A stretch of DNA of 64,000 bases from Hyphomicrobiales bacterium (GTDB lineage Bacteria > Pseudomonadota > Alphaproteobacteria > Rhizobiales > Xanthobacteraceae): NCBI GenBank assembly GCA_017305715.1, contig JAFKKG010000011.1, forward strand, positions 186,001 to 250,000, in the 5' to 3' direction. The translations under genes and the position numbers were made by a program. A model generated the notes under the pieces. It did not search any database, was not told the origin of the DNA, and saw nothing but the letters and a program-made list of their open reading frames with translations. Of the stretch, positions 52,915 to 62,970 are shown one piece after another (position 1 is the first letter of the stretch; each line of letters starts with the position of its first letter).

Positions 52915-54150
52915 ATGGAAACCAATGTGGAGTGCTGCGAAAGCCTGACATCATCCGCCGCCTCGCGCCGTGCCGTGCTGCTCGGCGGCGCGTCGTTTGC
53001 GGCCTGGGCCTATTTGCCGAAATTCGCGCGCGCCGCCGACGGCCGCGATCCCCGGCTGGTCGTCGTCATCCTGCGTGGCGCGCTGGATGGCCTCGCCACC
53101 GTGGCGCCGATCGGCGACCCCGATTATGCCGGCCTGCATGGCTCGATCGCGCTGACCTCTTCCGGACCGAACGCCGCGCTGATGCTGGATTCGTTCTTCG
53201 CGCTGCATCCGGCGATGCCGGAATTTGCGCGGATGTACCGCGAGAAGAAGGCCGCGGTGGTTCATGCGGTCGCGACCTCCTATCGCGAGCGCTCGCATTT
53301 CGACGGGCAGGACGTGCTCGAAAGCGGCTTTGCCGGTCCGGGCCGGGTGCAATCCGGCTGGCTCAACCGCGCGCTGGAAGGCTTGCCGAAGGGCGAGCGG
53401 GTGATGAGCGCGCTGGCCGTCGGCCCGACCACGCCATTGGTGCTGCGCGGCGCCGCGCCGACCGTCGGCTGGACGCCGGTGGCGTTGCCGCAGGCCGCCG
53501 ACGATACCGCGATGCGTCTGGTCGATCTCTATCGCCACCGCGATCCCGCGCTGGCATCGGCGCTGACGCAGGGCCTCGCGCTCGACAAGGCGGCGCAGGG
53601 CGACGACATGAAACCGAAGCCCGGCACCAATGGCATCGCTGCGATGCGGCTGGTGGCGCGCGGCGCCGCCAAGCTGATGGCGGCCGACGATGGTCCGCGG
53701 ATCGGCGCGCTGGCCTTCGACGGCTGGGACACCCATGCCAATGAAGGCGGCCCGGTCGGCCGCCTGGCGCAGCTTTTGGGGGGCCTCGATGGCGCGCTGG
53801 CGGAATTCGAAAGCGGCCTCGGCGCGCGCTGGCGCGACACGGTCGTCGTGGTCGCCACCGAATTCGGCCGTACCGCGCGCATCAACGGCACCGAAGGCAC
53901 CGACCACGGCACCGGCACCCTTGCTCTGCTCGCCGGCGGCGCGGTGAAAGGCGGAAGGGTAATCTCGGACTGGCCGGGGCTCAAGCCCGCCAGCCTCTAC
54001 CAGGGCCGCGACCTCGCTCCGACCACGGATCTGCGCGCCGTCATGAAAGGCGTGCTGCAGGATCAGTTTGGTCTTGCCGAGCGCGTGCTGGCGGAGAGCG
54101 CATTTCCGGACAGCGCATCAGTGAAGCCGATGAAGGGGCTGGTGGGGTGA
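52915..54150 (+). CDS. DUF1501 family protein, Tat-exported
   Basis: A 411-residue protein with a twin-arginine signal (AASRRAVLLGGASFAAWAYL) and a sulfatase/phosphatase-like fold pattern (VVVILRGALDGLATVAPIGD, HFDGQDVLESGF, FDGWDTHANEGG, VVVATEFGRTARINGTEGTD). The His and Asp residues in these blocks may bind a metal. The start lies 5 bases after the DUF1800 stop. Joint operon with the DUF1800 gene; function unknown. Confidence 0.9.
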   Translation: METNVECCESLTSSAASRRAVLLGGASFAAWAYLPKFARAADGRDPRLVVVILRGALDGLATVAPIGDPDYAGLHGSIALTSSGPNAALMLDSFFALHPAMPEFARMYREKKAAVVHAVATSYRERSHFDGQDVLESGFAGPGRVQSGWLNRALEGLPKGERVMSALAVGPTTPLVLRGAAPTVGWTPVALPQAADDTAMRLVDLYRHRDPALASALTQGLALDKAAQGDDMKPKPGTNGIAAMRLVARGAAKLMAADDGPRIGALAFDGWDTHANEGGPVGRLAQLLGGLDGALAEFESGLGARWRDTVVVVATEFGRTARINGTEGTDHGTGTLALLAGGAVKGGRVISDWPGLKPASLYQGRDLAPTTDLRAVMKGVLQDQFGLAERVLAESAFPDSASVKPMKGLVG

Positions 54151-54156
54151 TGGTGT

Positions 54157-54300
54157 CGTCCCGGCCTTGAGCTCAGATGTGCGATTGCACATCGGGGGAC
54201 CCGTACGCCATGGCCCGCGTTGTCGAAAAGCAAGATAACGACCAGCGTGCAAAATAACTACCGCTGGTGGCTATGGGTCCCGGCGTTCGCCGGGACGACG
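54157..54300. repeat. Intergenic repeat (family A), copy 3, rearranged
   Basis: CGTCCCGGCCTTGAGC on the left and GGGTCCCGGCGTTCGCCGGG then ACGACG on the right recall family A ends at 5597 and 7101, with a GATGTGC/GCACATC hairpin inside. The right end is in the opposite orientation to copies 1 and 2. Confidence 0.5.
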
Positions 54301-54319
54301 CCGCGGATATTTCGGCATC

Positions 54320-55261
54320 TCACCCCTTCGTAATCGCATCGATCTCCGCCAGCTCCTGCGGGCTCAATTCCCAGCTGATCGCTTTCACGTTCTGCTCGAC
54401 CTGTTCGACCCGGGTGGCACCCGCGATGACGCTGGAGACTTGCGGGCGCGAGGCGAGCCAGGAGAAGGCGAGTTCGAGCATGCTATGGCCGCTCTTTTCA
54501 GCAAAAGCCTGCAACTTGTCGACGATGTCCTCGTTGCGCGGCGTGACGTAGCGTTCTTTCAGCGCCGGCGCTTTCGCAAAACGGGTGTCCTGGGGCGCGG
54601 CGGCGCCGCGCTTGTATTTGCCGGTCAACAGGCCGCTCGCCAGCGGGAAGAACGGCAGCAGGCCGAGCTTGTATTCCTGCGCCGCCGGCAGCAGATCCTT
54701 TTCGATGTCGCGCACCACGAGGCTGTATTCGTCCTGGCAGGAGACGAAGCGGTTGACGTTCATCTGCCGGGCGACCAGTTCGGCCTCGGCGAGGCGCCAG
54801 GCCGGAAAGTTCGAATTGCCGATGTAGCGGACCTTGCCCTGGCGCACGAGATCGTCGAGCGCGCGCAGCGTCTCCTCGATCGGCGTCAGGGGATCGTAAT
54901 CATGCTGCTGGTAGAGATCGATATAGTCGGTCTTCAGCCGGGTCAGGCTGGCTTCGACCGCGGACATGATGTAGCGGCGCGAGGCGCCCTGTTTGGTGCC
55001 GTCGGTGCTCATCGGCTTGGAATATTTGGTCGCCAGCACGATGTCCTTGCGGCGGTCGCCGAGCACGGTGCCCAGCACGGTCTCGGAGCCGCCCATCCCG
55101 GCATAGATGTCGGCGGTGTCGAACAGGGTGATGCCGAGGTCGATCGCCTTGTGGATGACCTTGCGCGAGGTTTCCAGGTCGGTGCGCTGGCCGAAATTGT
55201 TGCAGCCGAGGCCGACGGCGGAAACGCGCAGGCCGGAGCCGCCGAGATTGCGAATTTGCAT
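54320..55261 (-). CDS. Aldo/keto reductase
   Basis: A 313-residue (beta/alpha)8 oxidoreductase. The catalytic tetrad is legible: Asp and Tyr in FDTADIYAGMGGSET, Lys in VLATKYSKP and His in YQQHDYDPLTPIEE. NADPH-binding residues follow near the C terminus (SSVIAGATRVEQV). The group resembles YajO/Tas-type reductases acting on small aldehydes. Start at 55261 (MQIRNLGGSG). Confidence 0.9.
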   Translation of the reverse strand: MQIRNLGGSGLRVSAVGLGCNNFGQRTDLETSRKVIHKAIDLGITLFDTADIYAGMGGSETVLGTVLGDRRKDIVLATKYSKPMSTDGTKQGASRRYIMSAVEASLTRLKTDYIDLYQQHDYDPLTPIEETLRALDDLVRQGKVRYIGNSNFPAWRLAEAELVARQMNVNRFVSCQDEYSLVVRDIEKDLLPAAQEYKLGLLPFFPLASGLLTGKYKRGAAAPQDTRFAKAPALKERYVTPRNEDIVDKLQAFAEKSGHSMLELAFSWLASRPQVSSVIAGATRVEQVEQNVKAISWELSPQELAEIDAITKG

Positions 55262-55419
55262 GAGAGATCCTGTGGGGGTGGGCGCGGAACGGGCCGCATT
55301 GTGGCCCGCGCGGCCCCGGCCCCGCAAGGTGTGGTCTTACCGTGACCGGCATGCCTGAGCAGCGAGAGGCGCGTAGCTCAACGACAAGGGGGTTGAAGGC
55401 GGGGGCGCGAAAACGGCTG

Positions 55420-55466
55420 CAAAAAAGATGCGGCCCCGGTCAGACGCGGCGACTGACGGGGGCCGC
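55420..55466 (-). terminator. Strong intrinsic terminator
   Basis: On the minus strand a 14-bp stem with one mismatch (GCGGCCCCCGTCAG with CTGACCGGGGCCGC) and a 9-base loop (55430-55466) is followed by ATCTTTTTT (to 55421). This is a textbook Rho-independent terminator. It lies about 135 bases beyond the GNAT stop at 55601, leaving room for a 3' UTR or a short RNA. Confidence 0.8.
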
Positions 55467-55600
55467 TTGGGGGCGCGTGATCTGAGACGGGGGGCCTGAT
55501 CAAACGCAGGCGCAAGCTAGCCGGGCTTTGTTACGCCCCGGTGACATCCGGATTTATCCACAGGCCTTGTCGGCCCGGGGCGCCTTGCGGACGAGCCCTC

Positions 55601-56062
55601 TCAAAACACCTTGCGATAGACCACGATGCCGGTCTTTTCCGCCACCTTGTCGTACAGTTGCATGGCGGTGTGATTGGTGGTGAAGGTGAACCAGTATACC
55701 CGCGGCGATCCGGCCAACTTGGCCTGCTCGTAGACGGCGTTGATCAGCGCGCGGCCGACGCCCTTGCCGCGGGCGGCCTGGCTGGTGAACAGATCCTGCA
55801 GATAGATCGTCGGCGCGATCGCGGTGGTCGAGCGGTGCAACAGATAATGCACGAGCCCGAGCAGTTCGCCATCGCGCTCGGCCACCAGCGCATGCACCGG
55901 CTCGTAGGCATCGAAGAAGCGCGCCCATGTCATCGCGGTGATGGCGGGATCGAGCGCGGTCGGTCCGGTGCGCTCATAGAACGCGTTATAGCCGTCCCAC
56001 AGCGGCAGCCATTTGGCGTAATCATCGCGGCTGATAAAGCGAATCGTCAGATCGCCGGGCAT
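55601..56062 (-). CDS. GNAT-family N-acetyltransferase
   Basis: A 153-residue acetyltransferase with the acetyl-CoA loop LFTSQAARGKGVGRALINAV and a C-terminal YWFTFTTNHTAMQLYDKVAE, FYEKVGF-like strand-helix. Substrate unknown. Start at 56062 (MPGDLTIRF). The next signal on the strand is the strong terminator at 55420. Confidence 0.88.
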   Translation of the reverse strand: MPGDLTIRFISRDDYAKWLPLWDGYNAFYERTGPTALDPAITAMTWARFFDAYEPVHALVAERDGELLGLVHYLLHRSTTAIAPTIYLQDLFTSQAARGKGVGRALINAVYEQAKLAGSPRVYWFTFTTNHTAMQLYDKVAEKTGIVVYRKVF

Positions 56063-56178
56063 GTTTGAAATCCGTGTCGGGGCAAGGGGGCGCCGTCGCG
56101 CGGGCTGATCATTTCAGCCTATCGCCGCCATCGCAACGGATCAATTGCGTGGGAAACGCGCATGCGCGGTCGCTGCGG

Positions 56179-57006
56179 TCATTCCGCGGCGCGCAAATGC
56201 CGGGCCAGGCTGCGCTCGCCGCCGCCGCGCAGCGAGCGGTAGTAGTCGGCGTGGGCAGGATCGTCGGTGTGACGGACGAGGTCGGTGACCGGCGTATAGC
56301 TCAGCATGCGTCCGCCATCGGGCAGCGCGGTGCAGGAAAAGCGCAGCACCTGTCCGTCCGCGAGGTTGATGTTGATCGGCGTGGAATCACCGGCCCGCAT
56401 CATCTCGGTGCGCTTGGCGATGAACAGGCTCAGCTCGTCTTCCGGCAGTTCGTACACGCCGGTGTCGCGGCCGTGATACATCAGCGCGATGAAGGGCGGC
56501 TTGGCATCGGCCTGTTCGTCCGACAGCGAAAAATAATCGCGGAAGGCGCGGTTGATGAATTCGGCACGGGTGTCGGAATCCAGCAGCACGATGCCGATAT
56601 CGACCTGGTCGAGCGCCGACGACAGCCGCATCGCGGTGGCGTGGTGCTTCTGCTCCCAGGCAAAGGCGTCGATCCATTTCTGGCGCAGCAGTCCGGTGAT
56701 GATGGCGGTGCCGACGGCGGTCGCGGCGAGCAGCAGCATGCGCATCAGATCGGAGGCGTCGTAACCGGGCGTCGCGCGGTGATTGAGGAAGAACAGCGCC
56801 GAAGACACCACGGCAATGGCGGCGCTGGTCAGGCCGGAGGCGAGGCCGCTGATGGAGCTGGCGAGCGCCACGATGCAGACGAACAGCGGCGCGGGGTTTG
56901 GGATGCCAATGACATAGCGGTCGACAAAGAAGGCGATCAACGCCGTCGCTGTCGTCAGAGCTGGACCCAGAATGGCGCGCCAGTTGAACTGCATGCCCGC
57001 TCTCAT
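56179..57006 (-). CDS. Orphan sensor: membrane DUF4118-like domain plus PAS domain, no kinase
   Basis: A 275-residue protein. The N-terminal 110 residues have four hydrophobic helices similar to the KdpD-type DUF4118 module (FFVDRYVIGIPNPAPLFVCI, LASSISGLASGLTSAAIAVV). A PAS domain follows from about residue 120 (ALDQVDIGIVLLDSDTRAEF, INRAFRDYFSLSDEQAD). There is no histidine kinase, GGDEF, EAL or HTH after it, so it may be a decoy or a partner of another sensor. Start 57006 or 56994 (MQFNWRA). Confidence 0.75.
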   Translation of the reverse strand: MRAGMQFNWRAILGPALTTATALIAFFVDRYVIGIPNPAPLFVCIVALASSISGLASGLTSAAIAVVSSALFFLNHRATPGYDASDLMRMLLLAATAVGTAIITGLLRQKWIDAFAWEQKHHATAMRLSSALDQVDIGIVLLDSDTRAEFINRAFRDYFSLSDEQADAKPPFIALMYHGRDTGVYELPEDELSLFIAKRTEMMRAGDSTPININLADGQVLRFSCTALPDGGRMLSYTPVTDLVRHTDDPAHADYYRSLRGGGERSLARHLRAAE

Positions 57007-57238
57007 TGCCGCCGAAGGCCGGTTACGAGGCCTTCTTCGGGCCGTTCCTCGCTGCGTCGAGAATAAGGCGCGCAGTGTGACGGATGTTCAGGATTGCGGC
57101 GGGCTTTCTTTTTCCGTCGTTAAGGCGGGCTTGAACGGGTACACAGAGCTTTCGCGTTTTTGAATTCAAATGATATTCAAAGCCCATGGAACCGGGTTCC
57201 GTGCCCGGTCGTTAGCGCATGAATTTCGCAAAGAGGAC

Positions 57239-57595
57239 ATGATGCCGAGCGTTTCCCCGCAGCTCCTGCCGATACTGATGCTGTTTGCCTCCAACGTGTT
57301 CATGACCTTCGCCTGGTACGGCCACCTCAAATTCAAGCAAAGCCCGCTGGTGCTCGTGATCCTCGCGAGCTGGGGGATCGCGTTCTTCGAATACTGGCTG
57401 GCGGTGCCGGCCAACCGCTGGGGCAGCGCGGTGTATTCGGCCGCCCAACTCAAGACCATGCAGGAGGTGATCACGCTGGTCGTGTTCGCCGGCTTCTCGG
57501 TGCTGTATCTGAAGGAGCCGCTGGGGTGGAATCACGCCCTCGGCTTTGCGTTCATTGCCGCGGGTGCGTTTTTCATTTTCCACAAATGGACGTGA
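57239..57595 (+). CDS. DUF486 (DMT-like) small membrane protein
   Basis: A 118-residue protein with four hydrophobic helices (LLPILMLFASNVFMTFAWYG, PLVLVILASWGIAFFEYWLA, VITLVVFAGFSVLYLKEPLG, ALGFAFIAAGAFFIFHKW). It matches DUF486, related to half-size drug/metabolite transporters. Start is taken at ATG 57239, with ATG 57242 next. Substrate unknown. Confidence 0.9.
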   Translation: MMPSVSPQLLPILMLFASNVFMTFAWYGHLKFKQSPLVLVILASWGIAFFEYWLAVPANRWGSAVYSAAQLKTMQEVITLVVFAGFSVLYLKEPLGWNHALGFAFIAAGAFFIFHKWT

Positions 57596-57609
57596 GTTAG
57601 TGCGAGCCG

Positions 57610-58773
57610 TCACTTCGAGGAAGGCGCCACCCGCAATATCCGCCCCGAGGAGCTGTCGGTCAGCAGCCACAGCGCGCCGTCCGGGCCCTGCCGGACGTCG
57701 CGGATACGCTCATGCAGGTTCTGCAGCAGGCGTTCCTCGCCGGTTACGGTATTGCCGCTCAGTTGCAGCCGCACCAGCATGGTGCCGGCCAGCGCGCCGG
57801 TGAACAGGCTGCCGGACCATTTCGGGAACAGCTTTCCGGTATAGAACAGCATGCCGGACGGTGCGATCGACGGCACCCAGTATTTCACCGGCTGCTCCAT
57901 GCCGTCCTTGGCCGCGCTCGCGTGGATCTTCGCGCCGTTGTAATCGATGCCGTAGCCGATCACCGGCCAGCCATAGTTCTTGCCCTTGCCGATGATGTTG
58001 ACCTCGTCGCCGCCGCGCGGGCCGTGTTCGATTTCCCAGAGCTCGCCGGACGCCGGATTGATCGCAAGCCCCTGTCCGTTGCGGTGGCCGTAGCTCCAGA
58101 TTTCCGGCCTGGCGCCGGCGCGGCCGATGAACGGGTTGCCGGCGGCTGCCGATCCGTCCGGCGCGATCCGGATCAGCTTGCCGAGATGGTTGCCGAGCTC
58201 CTGCGCCTGGTCGCGATAGGCAAAATGTTCGCCCAGCGTGACGAACAGATTGCCGTCGTCGGCCTGCGCGATCCGGCAACCGTAATGATTTCCCGATGAC
58301 GGCGGCCCTTCCTGACGGAAGATGATTTTTGTTTCGTCGAGGCGGCCATTGCCGTCGTTCAGCTTGGCGCGCGCGATCGCGGTGCGGCCGCCGCCGCTGG
58401 TTCGCTCGGCAAAGCAGAAATAGATCGTCTTGTTCTGCGCATGGGATTTGTCGACGATGACGTCGAGCAGGCCGCCCTGGCCTGACGCCCACACCTCGGG
58501 CACGCCCTTGAGCGGCGGCGACAATTGTCCTTCCGTGGTCACGATGCGCATGCGTCCCGGCCGCTCGGTCACCAGCATCCGGCCATCGGGGAGGAACGCC
58601 AGCGACCATGGATTGACCAGGTCGCGCGCGAAGGTGCGCACTTCGAGGCCGCCGGCGGACGACCGAAACTCGGTCTCCTGGCCGCGCGTGCCGGTGGCAA
58701 TCACCAAGGTCGCGGTCAGCAGGATCGCTGCGGTCAGCACCGCGGTCACAAGTCCGACAGGTGTCTTCATCAT
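57610..58773 (-). CDS. PQQ-dependent soluble aldose sugar dehydrogenase (YliI-like)
   Basis: A 387-residue beta-propeller enzyme with a signal peptide (VGLVTAVLTAAILLTATLVI). DLVNPWSLAFLPDGRMLVTE, GNHYGCRIAQADDGNLFVTL, YGHRNGQGLAINPASGELWE and GPRGGDEVNIIGKGKNYGWP are hallmarks of the GDH/YliI family, and the HRNGQG and GP-GGDE blocks contact PQQ and calcium. It oxidises aldose sugars in the periplasm. The start is 58773 or the next Met. A small membrane gene lies upstream. Confidence 0.93.
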   Translation of the reverse strand: MMKTPVGLVTAVLTAAILLTATLVIATGTRGQETEFRSSAGGLEVRTFARDLVNPWSLAFLPDGRMLVTERPGRMRIVTTEGQLSPPLKGVPEVWASGQGGLLDVIVDKSHAQNKTIYFCFAERTSGGGRTAIARAKLNDGNGRLDETKIIFRQEGPPSSGNHYGCRIAQADDGNLFVTLGEHFAYRDQAQELGNHLGKLIRIAPDGSAAAGNPFIGRAGARPEIWSYGHRNGQGLAINPASGELWEIEHGPRGGDEVNIIGKGKNYGWPVIGYGIDYNGAKIHASAAKDGMEQPVKYWVPSIAPSGMLFYTGKLFPKWSGSLFTGALAGTMLVRLQLSGNTVTGEERLLQNLHERIRDVRQGPDGALWLLTDSSSGRILRVAPSSK

Positions 58774-58839
58774 CGTCCGCCTGCGATGCCAATCATCGCA
58801 AATTGCGCCTGGAAAAGATGCCAACAGGAAATGTGCTGA

Positions 58840-59016
58840 TCACGCCGGGATCGGCAGCGCCATGGATACCTTGATCGAGAGCACGGTCAGCGTGACGACG
58901 AGGCACAGCGACAGCGCACCGATCGCCAGCGAAGCGGCGATGGCGTTGGTCAGTCGGGAAGACGCAACTGGTGCAGGGCGGCTGATGAAGCCAACCGTGC
59001 CGGGCGACCGTATCAT
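58840..59016 (-). CDS. Small single-span membrane protein
   Basis: A 58-residue frame (MIRSPGTVGFISRPAPVASS, then a hydrophobic helix NAIAASLAIGALSLCLVVTL and TVLSIKVSMALPIPA). GAAGGATTTAGACC precedes the start at 59016. The stop is 67 bases from the dehydrogenase start, so they could be cotranscribed. No family is recognised. Confidence 0.5.
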   Translation of the reverse strand: MIRSPGTVGFISRPAPVASSRLTNAIAASLAIGALSLCLVVTLTVLSIKVSMALPIPA

Positions 59017-59125
59017 GGTCTAAATCCTTCAGGACGCGGGCGAATCACCCGCGACGCCGGGCAAACTGACAATCCCGGCCGGCAACATTGCGGCGCTCGT
59101 TGCGCGAAAACGGCGAAACCGCGGC

Positions 59126-59160
59126 AAAGGTTAACGGTATCCCCGCTGTCCTTAACCTTT
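59126..59160. promoter_or_regulatory. 9-bp inverted repeat containing TTAA half-sites
   Basis: AAAGGTTAA and TTAACCTTT are perfect arms with a 17-base spacer, located between the GST and the small membrane gene. There is no U-run, so it may be an operator for the membrane gene, or a transcript-end hairpin of the GST. The TTAA spacing does not fit the CtrA full site. Confidence 0.4.
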
Positions 59161-59199
59161 GGGCCAATGTTCAAGCGAACGTGAAGAGCCCGAGCGCGA

Positions 59200-59868
59200 T
59201 TATGCTCCGGCCGCGATGCTGGCGGGATCGTCGACCTCGGTTCCCGGCTGCCAGTCCATGGCCACGAAACCGGGGCTCTGTTCGATCCGCCGCAGCCAGG
59301 CGCGGATCGCGGGGAACGTCGCCAGGTCGAAGTCGCAGCGGTCGGCGACATGGGTGTAGCCGTACAGGGCGATGTCGGCGACCGTGAGCTGGTCGGCGGC
59401 GAAATAGGCCCGCGTCTTGAGGTGGTTTTCCATCACCTGCAACGCCGCGTAGCCGCGCTCCATCCAGTCTTCCAGCGCATGGGTCTGCAGGTCGCGGCCG
59501 CCCTTGACCAGCGACAGCCAGAAATAGGCGGCGCCGATATTGGGCTCCAGCGCATGCTGTTCGAAGAACATCCATTGCAACGCTTCGGCGCGCTCGATCC
59601 GGGATTCCGGCGCCAGCGAGGTGCCGCCGGCGACATACCAGAGGATGGCGTTGGACTCGGCGAGGTAGCGTCCTTCGGCGACTTCCAGCAGCGGCACCTG
59701 CCCGCTCGGATTCTTCGCCAGAAAATCCGGCGTGCGGCTTTCGCCGCGCAGGATGTCGACCTCAACAGCGCAATACGGCGCATCAAGCAGCGCCAGCGCG
59801 AGGCGAACCTTGTAGCTGTTGCCGGAGCGCTGCATCGAATAGAGCTTGTACATCGTGTCGGATTTCAT
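59200..59868 (-). CDS. Glutathione S-transferase family protein
   Basis: A GST-fold protein: MYKLYSMQRSGNSYKVRLAL, KNPSGQVPLLEVAEGRYLAE, ESNAILWYVA and a C domain with DQLTVADIALYGYTHVADRC. The active-site Ser of the SGNS type is near residue 10 of that core. The start may be 59868 (MKSDTMYK) or 59853 (MYKLYSM), giving 222 or 217 residues. It is the third GST of the window; substrate unknown. Confidence 0.88.
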   Translation of the reverse strand: MKSDTMYKLYSMQRSGNSYKVRLALALLDAPYCAVEVDILRGESRTPDFLAKNPSGQVPLLEVAEGRYLAESNAILWYVAGGTSLAPESRIERAEALQWMFFEQHALEPNIGAAYFWLSLVKGGRDLQTHALEDWMERGYAALQVMENHLKTRAYFAADQLTVADIALYGYTHVADRCDFDLATFPAIRAWLRRIEQSPGFVAMDWQPGTEVDDPASIAAGA

Positions 59869-60030
59869 TCGATCGGTTGGCCGCAATTCGCGCGCGGATC
59901 GCCGCAACGCGCATAAACAATGATGCTGTTGGGGTTGCGTCGCAAGAGGCGCACAATGGAAAAAGTCGAAAACCTCTACCGCACTGCACGCGTGCAGAAT
60001 GATTCTATCGACACGCCGGAACAAATCGGA

Positions 60031-61260
60031 TCACGCTTGCGCGACGCCTCGTGCGGCGATCGTGATGTCGGCGCGATCCTGCGCCGCGCGGCGCAACACG
60101 GCGCCATATAAAGCCAGCAGCACCATCAGCCCGAGGGGTGCGCCGGTGGCGTCGGCGATGATGCGCGACAGCAGCGGCGCGATCCAGGCCGCCGCCAGCA
60201 GGCTGATCTCGAAATCGCGAAAACCCTGGCGCAGCCCGTGCCGGGCGAAGAATCCGATCGCGACCGCGAGCACCATGAGATCGTAGTCCATCACGTAAGG
60301 CGTCGCGAGCAGGCTCGCCACGGCGAGTGCGGCGATCTTGAGATCAAAGGCGGCATCGCTGTGCCAGAGCCAGGCGAGCGTGGCGGCGAGCACCGCAAAC
60401 AGCGCGGCCTGCGCCGCATAGGCGGTTTGAATGCTGGCGTCCCACATCCGCGCCGCCGCGAACACCGACTGGATCTTGTGCCAACCAGTGGCGCCCTGTT
60501 CGAGGATGATCGTTTGCGTGAAATTCATCGAGTCAAAGAATGCCTGCCAGATGCCGCTGCCCATGGCCGCGAAACTGACCGCGACCAGGACGGCGACGGT
60601 TGCCGTAGCGGCACCGATCGTGCGCCACCGTCCGCTTACGACGAGCGCGATCGGGATCAGCACGCCGAATTGCGGCTTGTAGGCGAGCAGACCGATCAGC
60701 ACGCCGGCAAGCCAGGGCCTGCGATCGAGCCACAGCATGGCGCCGCCGAACAGGGCCGCGGTGAGGAAGCCGTTCTGGCCATGGCCGATATTGACGAGCA
60801 CCGCCGGAAAGGCCGCCGCGACCAGCCAGGTTTCCGGCCGCGGCAGGATTGCGCGCATCACGGCGAGATAGGCCGCAAGACTGGCGATCAGCCAGGCCGC
60901 AAGGCCCCAGATGTAGGGAAGGGCGGCCACCAGAACCGCGACCGCAAAGAAGAAGGGCGGATAGTGCCAGCCATAGAACGGTAGCCTGCGGCCCTCGAAC
61001 AGCGCCTCCTCGGCGGCGCGCTGCAACTTGGGCGAATAGGCGTCGGCGGCGCGGCCCTGCCAGGTTAGCGCGCCGGCGGCGTAGACATTGACAAAATCGG
61101 TGCCGATCGGCCTGCCATTGCGGTCGATCAGGCGATCGGAAGCGGCGATCCAGCCGGCGAAGACCAGCGTGAACAGGGCGAGCAGGATCAGGCTGTAGCC
61201 GCGCATCCGCGCCGCCGTCAGCCATTCGCCCGATCGCAGGCCTTGCCAGATATGAGTCAT
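60031..61260 (-). CDS. GT87/DUF2029-family integral membrane glycosyltransferase
   Basis: A 409-residue protein with about ten transmembrane helices, starting MTHIWQGLRSGEWLTAARMR. GTDFVNVYAAGALTWQGRAA and YGWHYPPFFFAVAVLVAALP with the acidic Asp in the first loop are typical of the DUF2029 (GT87) polyprenyl-phosphate-mannose transferases. A role in cell-envelope glycan assembly is likely, with unknown acceptor. It is divergent from aspartate aminotransferase. Confidence 0.85.
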   Translation of the reverse strand: MTHIWQGLRSGEWLTAARMRGYSLILLALFTLVFAGWIAASDRLIDRNGRPIGTDFVNVYAAGALTWQGRAADAYSPKLQRAAEEALFEGRRLPFYGWHYPPFFFAVAVLVAALPYIWGLAAWLIASLAAYLAVMRAILPRPETWLVAAAFPAVLVNIGHGQNGFLTAALFGGAMLWLDRRPWLAGVLIGLLAYKPQFGVLIPIALVVSGRWRTIGAATATVAVLVAVSFAAMGSGIWQAFFDSMNFTQTIILEQGATGWHKIQSVFAAARMWDASIQTAYAAQAALFAVLAATLAWLWHSDAAFDLKIAALAVASLLATPYVMDYDLMVLAVAIGFFARHGLRQGFRDFEISLLAAAWIAPLLSRIIADATGAPLGLMVLLALYGAVLRRAAQDRADITIAARGVAQA

Positions 61261-61375
61261 TTCGGCGCAGAATTTTTCCAAATATTGCGCCGACCGTAGC
61301 GGCTGCCCTTTAAGGTTCCCTAAAATTCCGAACTTTCGGGTCAAGCTTCTTGCGATGCAGCGCTCCGCGCTTTAG

Positions 61376-62665
<1,290 letters not shown>

Positions 62666-62970
62666 AGCGTTTTTCGGGCGAAGCGGAATCCGGTTTGCGT
62701 TGAGAAATCGCGTCGGAAAAATAGCCCGTTTTTGTAACCAGGCCTGTCCCGCGTGCAGCGGGACGGGTTCCGGTTTGTGTCCAAAAATTTCCGTCACGCA
62801 AAACGCGCGAACAAAACGCGTCAGAAAAAAGGCGTGTCAAATCACATCACGCGCGAGCTGTTTGATGTTTTGAAGTCTTCTTTTGGAAGCGCCTTGTTTT
62901 GGACACGGCGCTTCCTTCCTGTCCTCCGCACATCCAGTACATCCATCAGTACATCAAGTGGGGACAGCAT
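62666..62970. other. Intergenic region with rhizobial repeat and leader hairpin
   Basis: No gene is seen. From 62669 it reads GAGCGTTTTTCGGGCGAAGC then GGAATCCGG, a motif common to Bradyrhizobiaceae intergenic repeats. A GTCCCGC/GCGGGAC hairpin (62746-62764) and a 9-bp one (GGAAGCGCC/GGCGCTTCC, 62885-62915) follow; either may end the aatA message or belong to the DUF992 leader. CAGTACATC occurs twice just before the start codon region. Confidence 0.5.

Noticed and set aside
55374-55420. tRNA-like start (GGCGCGTAGCTCAACG)
   Set aside because: No acceptor pairing, no T-arm GGTTCGA and no anticodon arm could be found.
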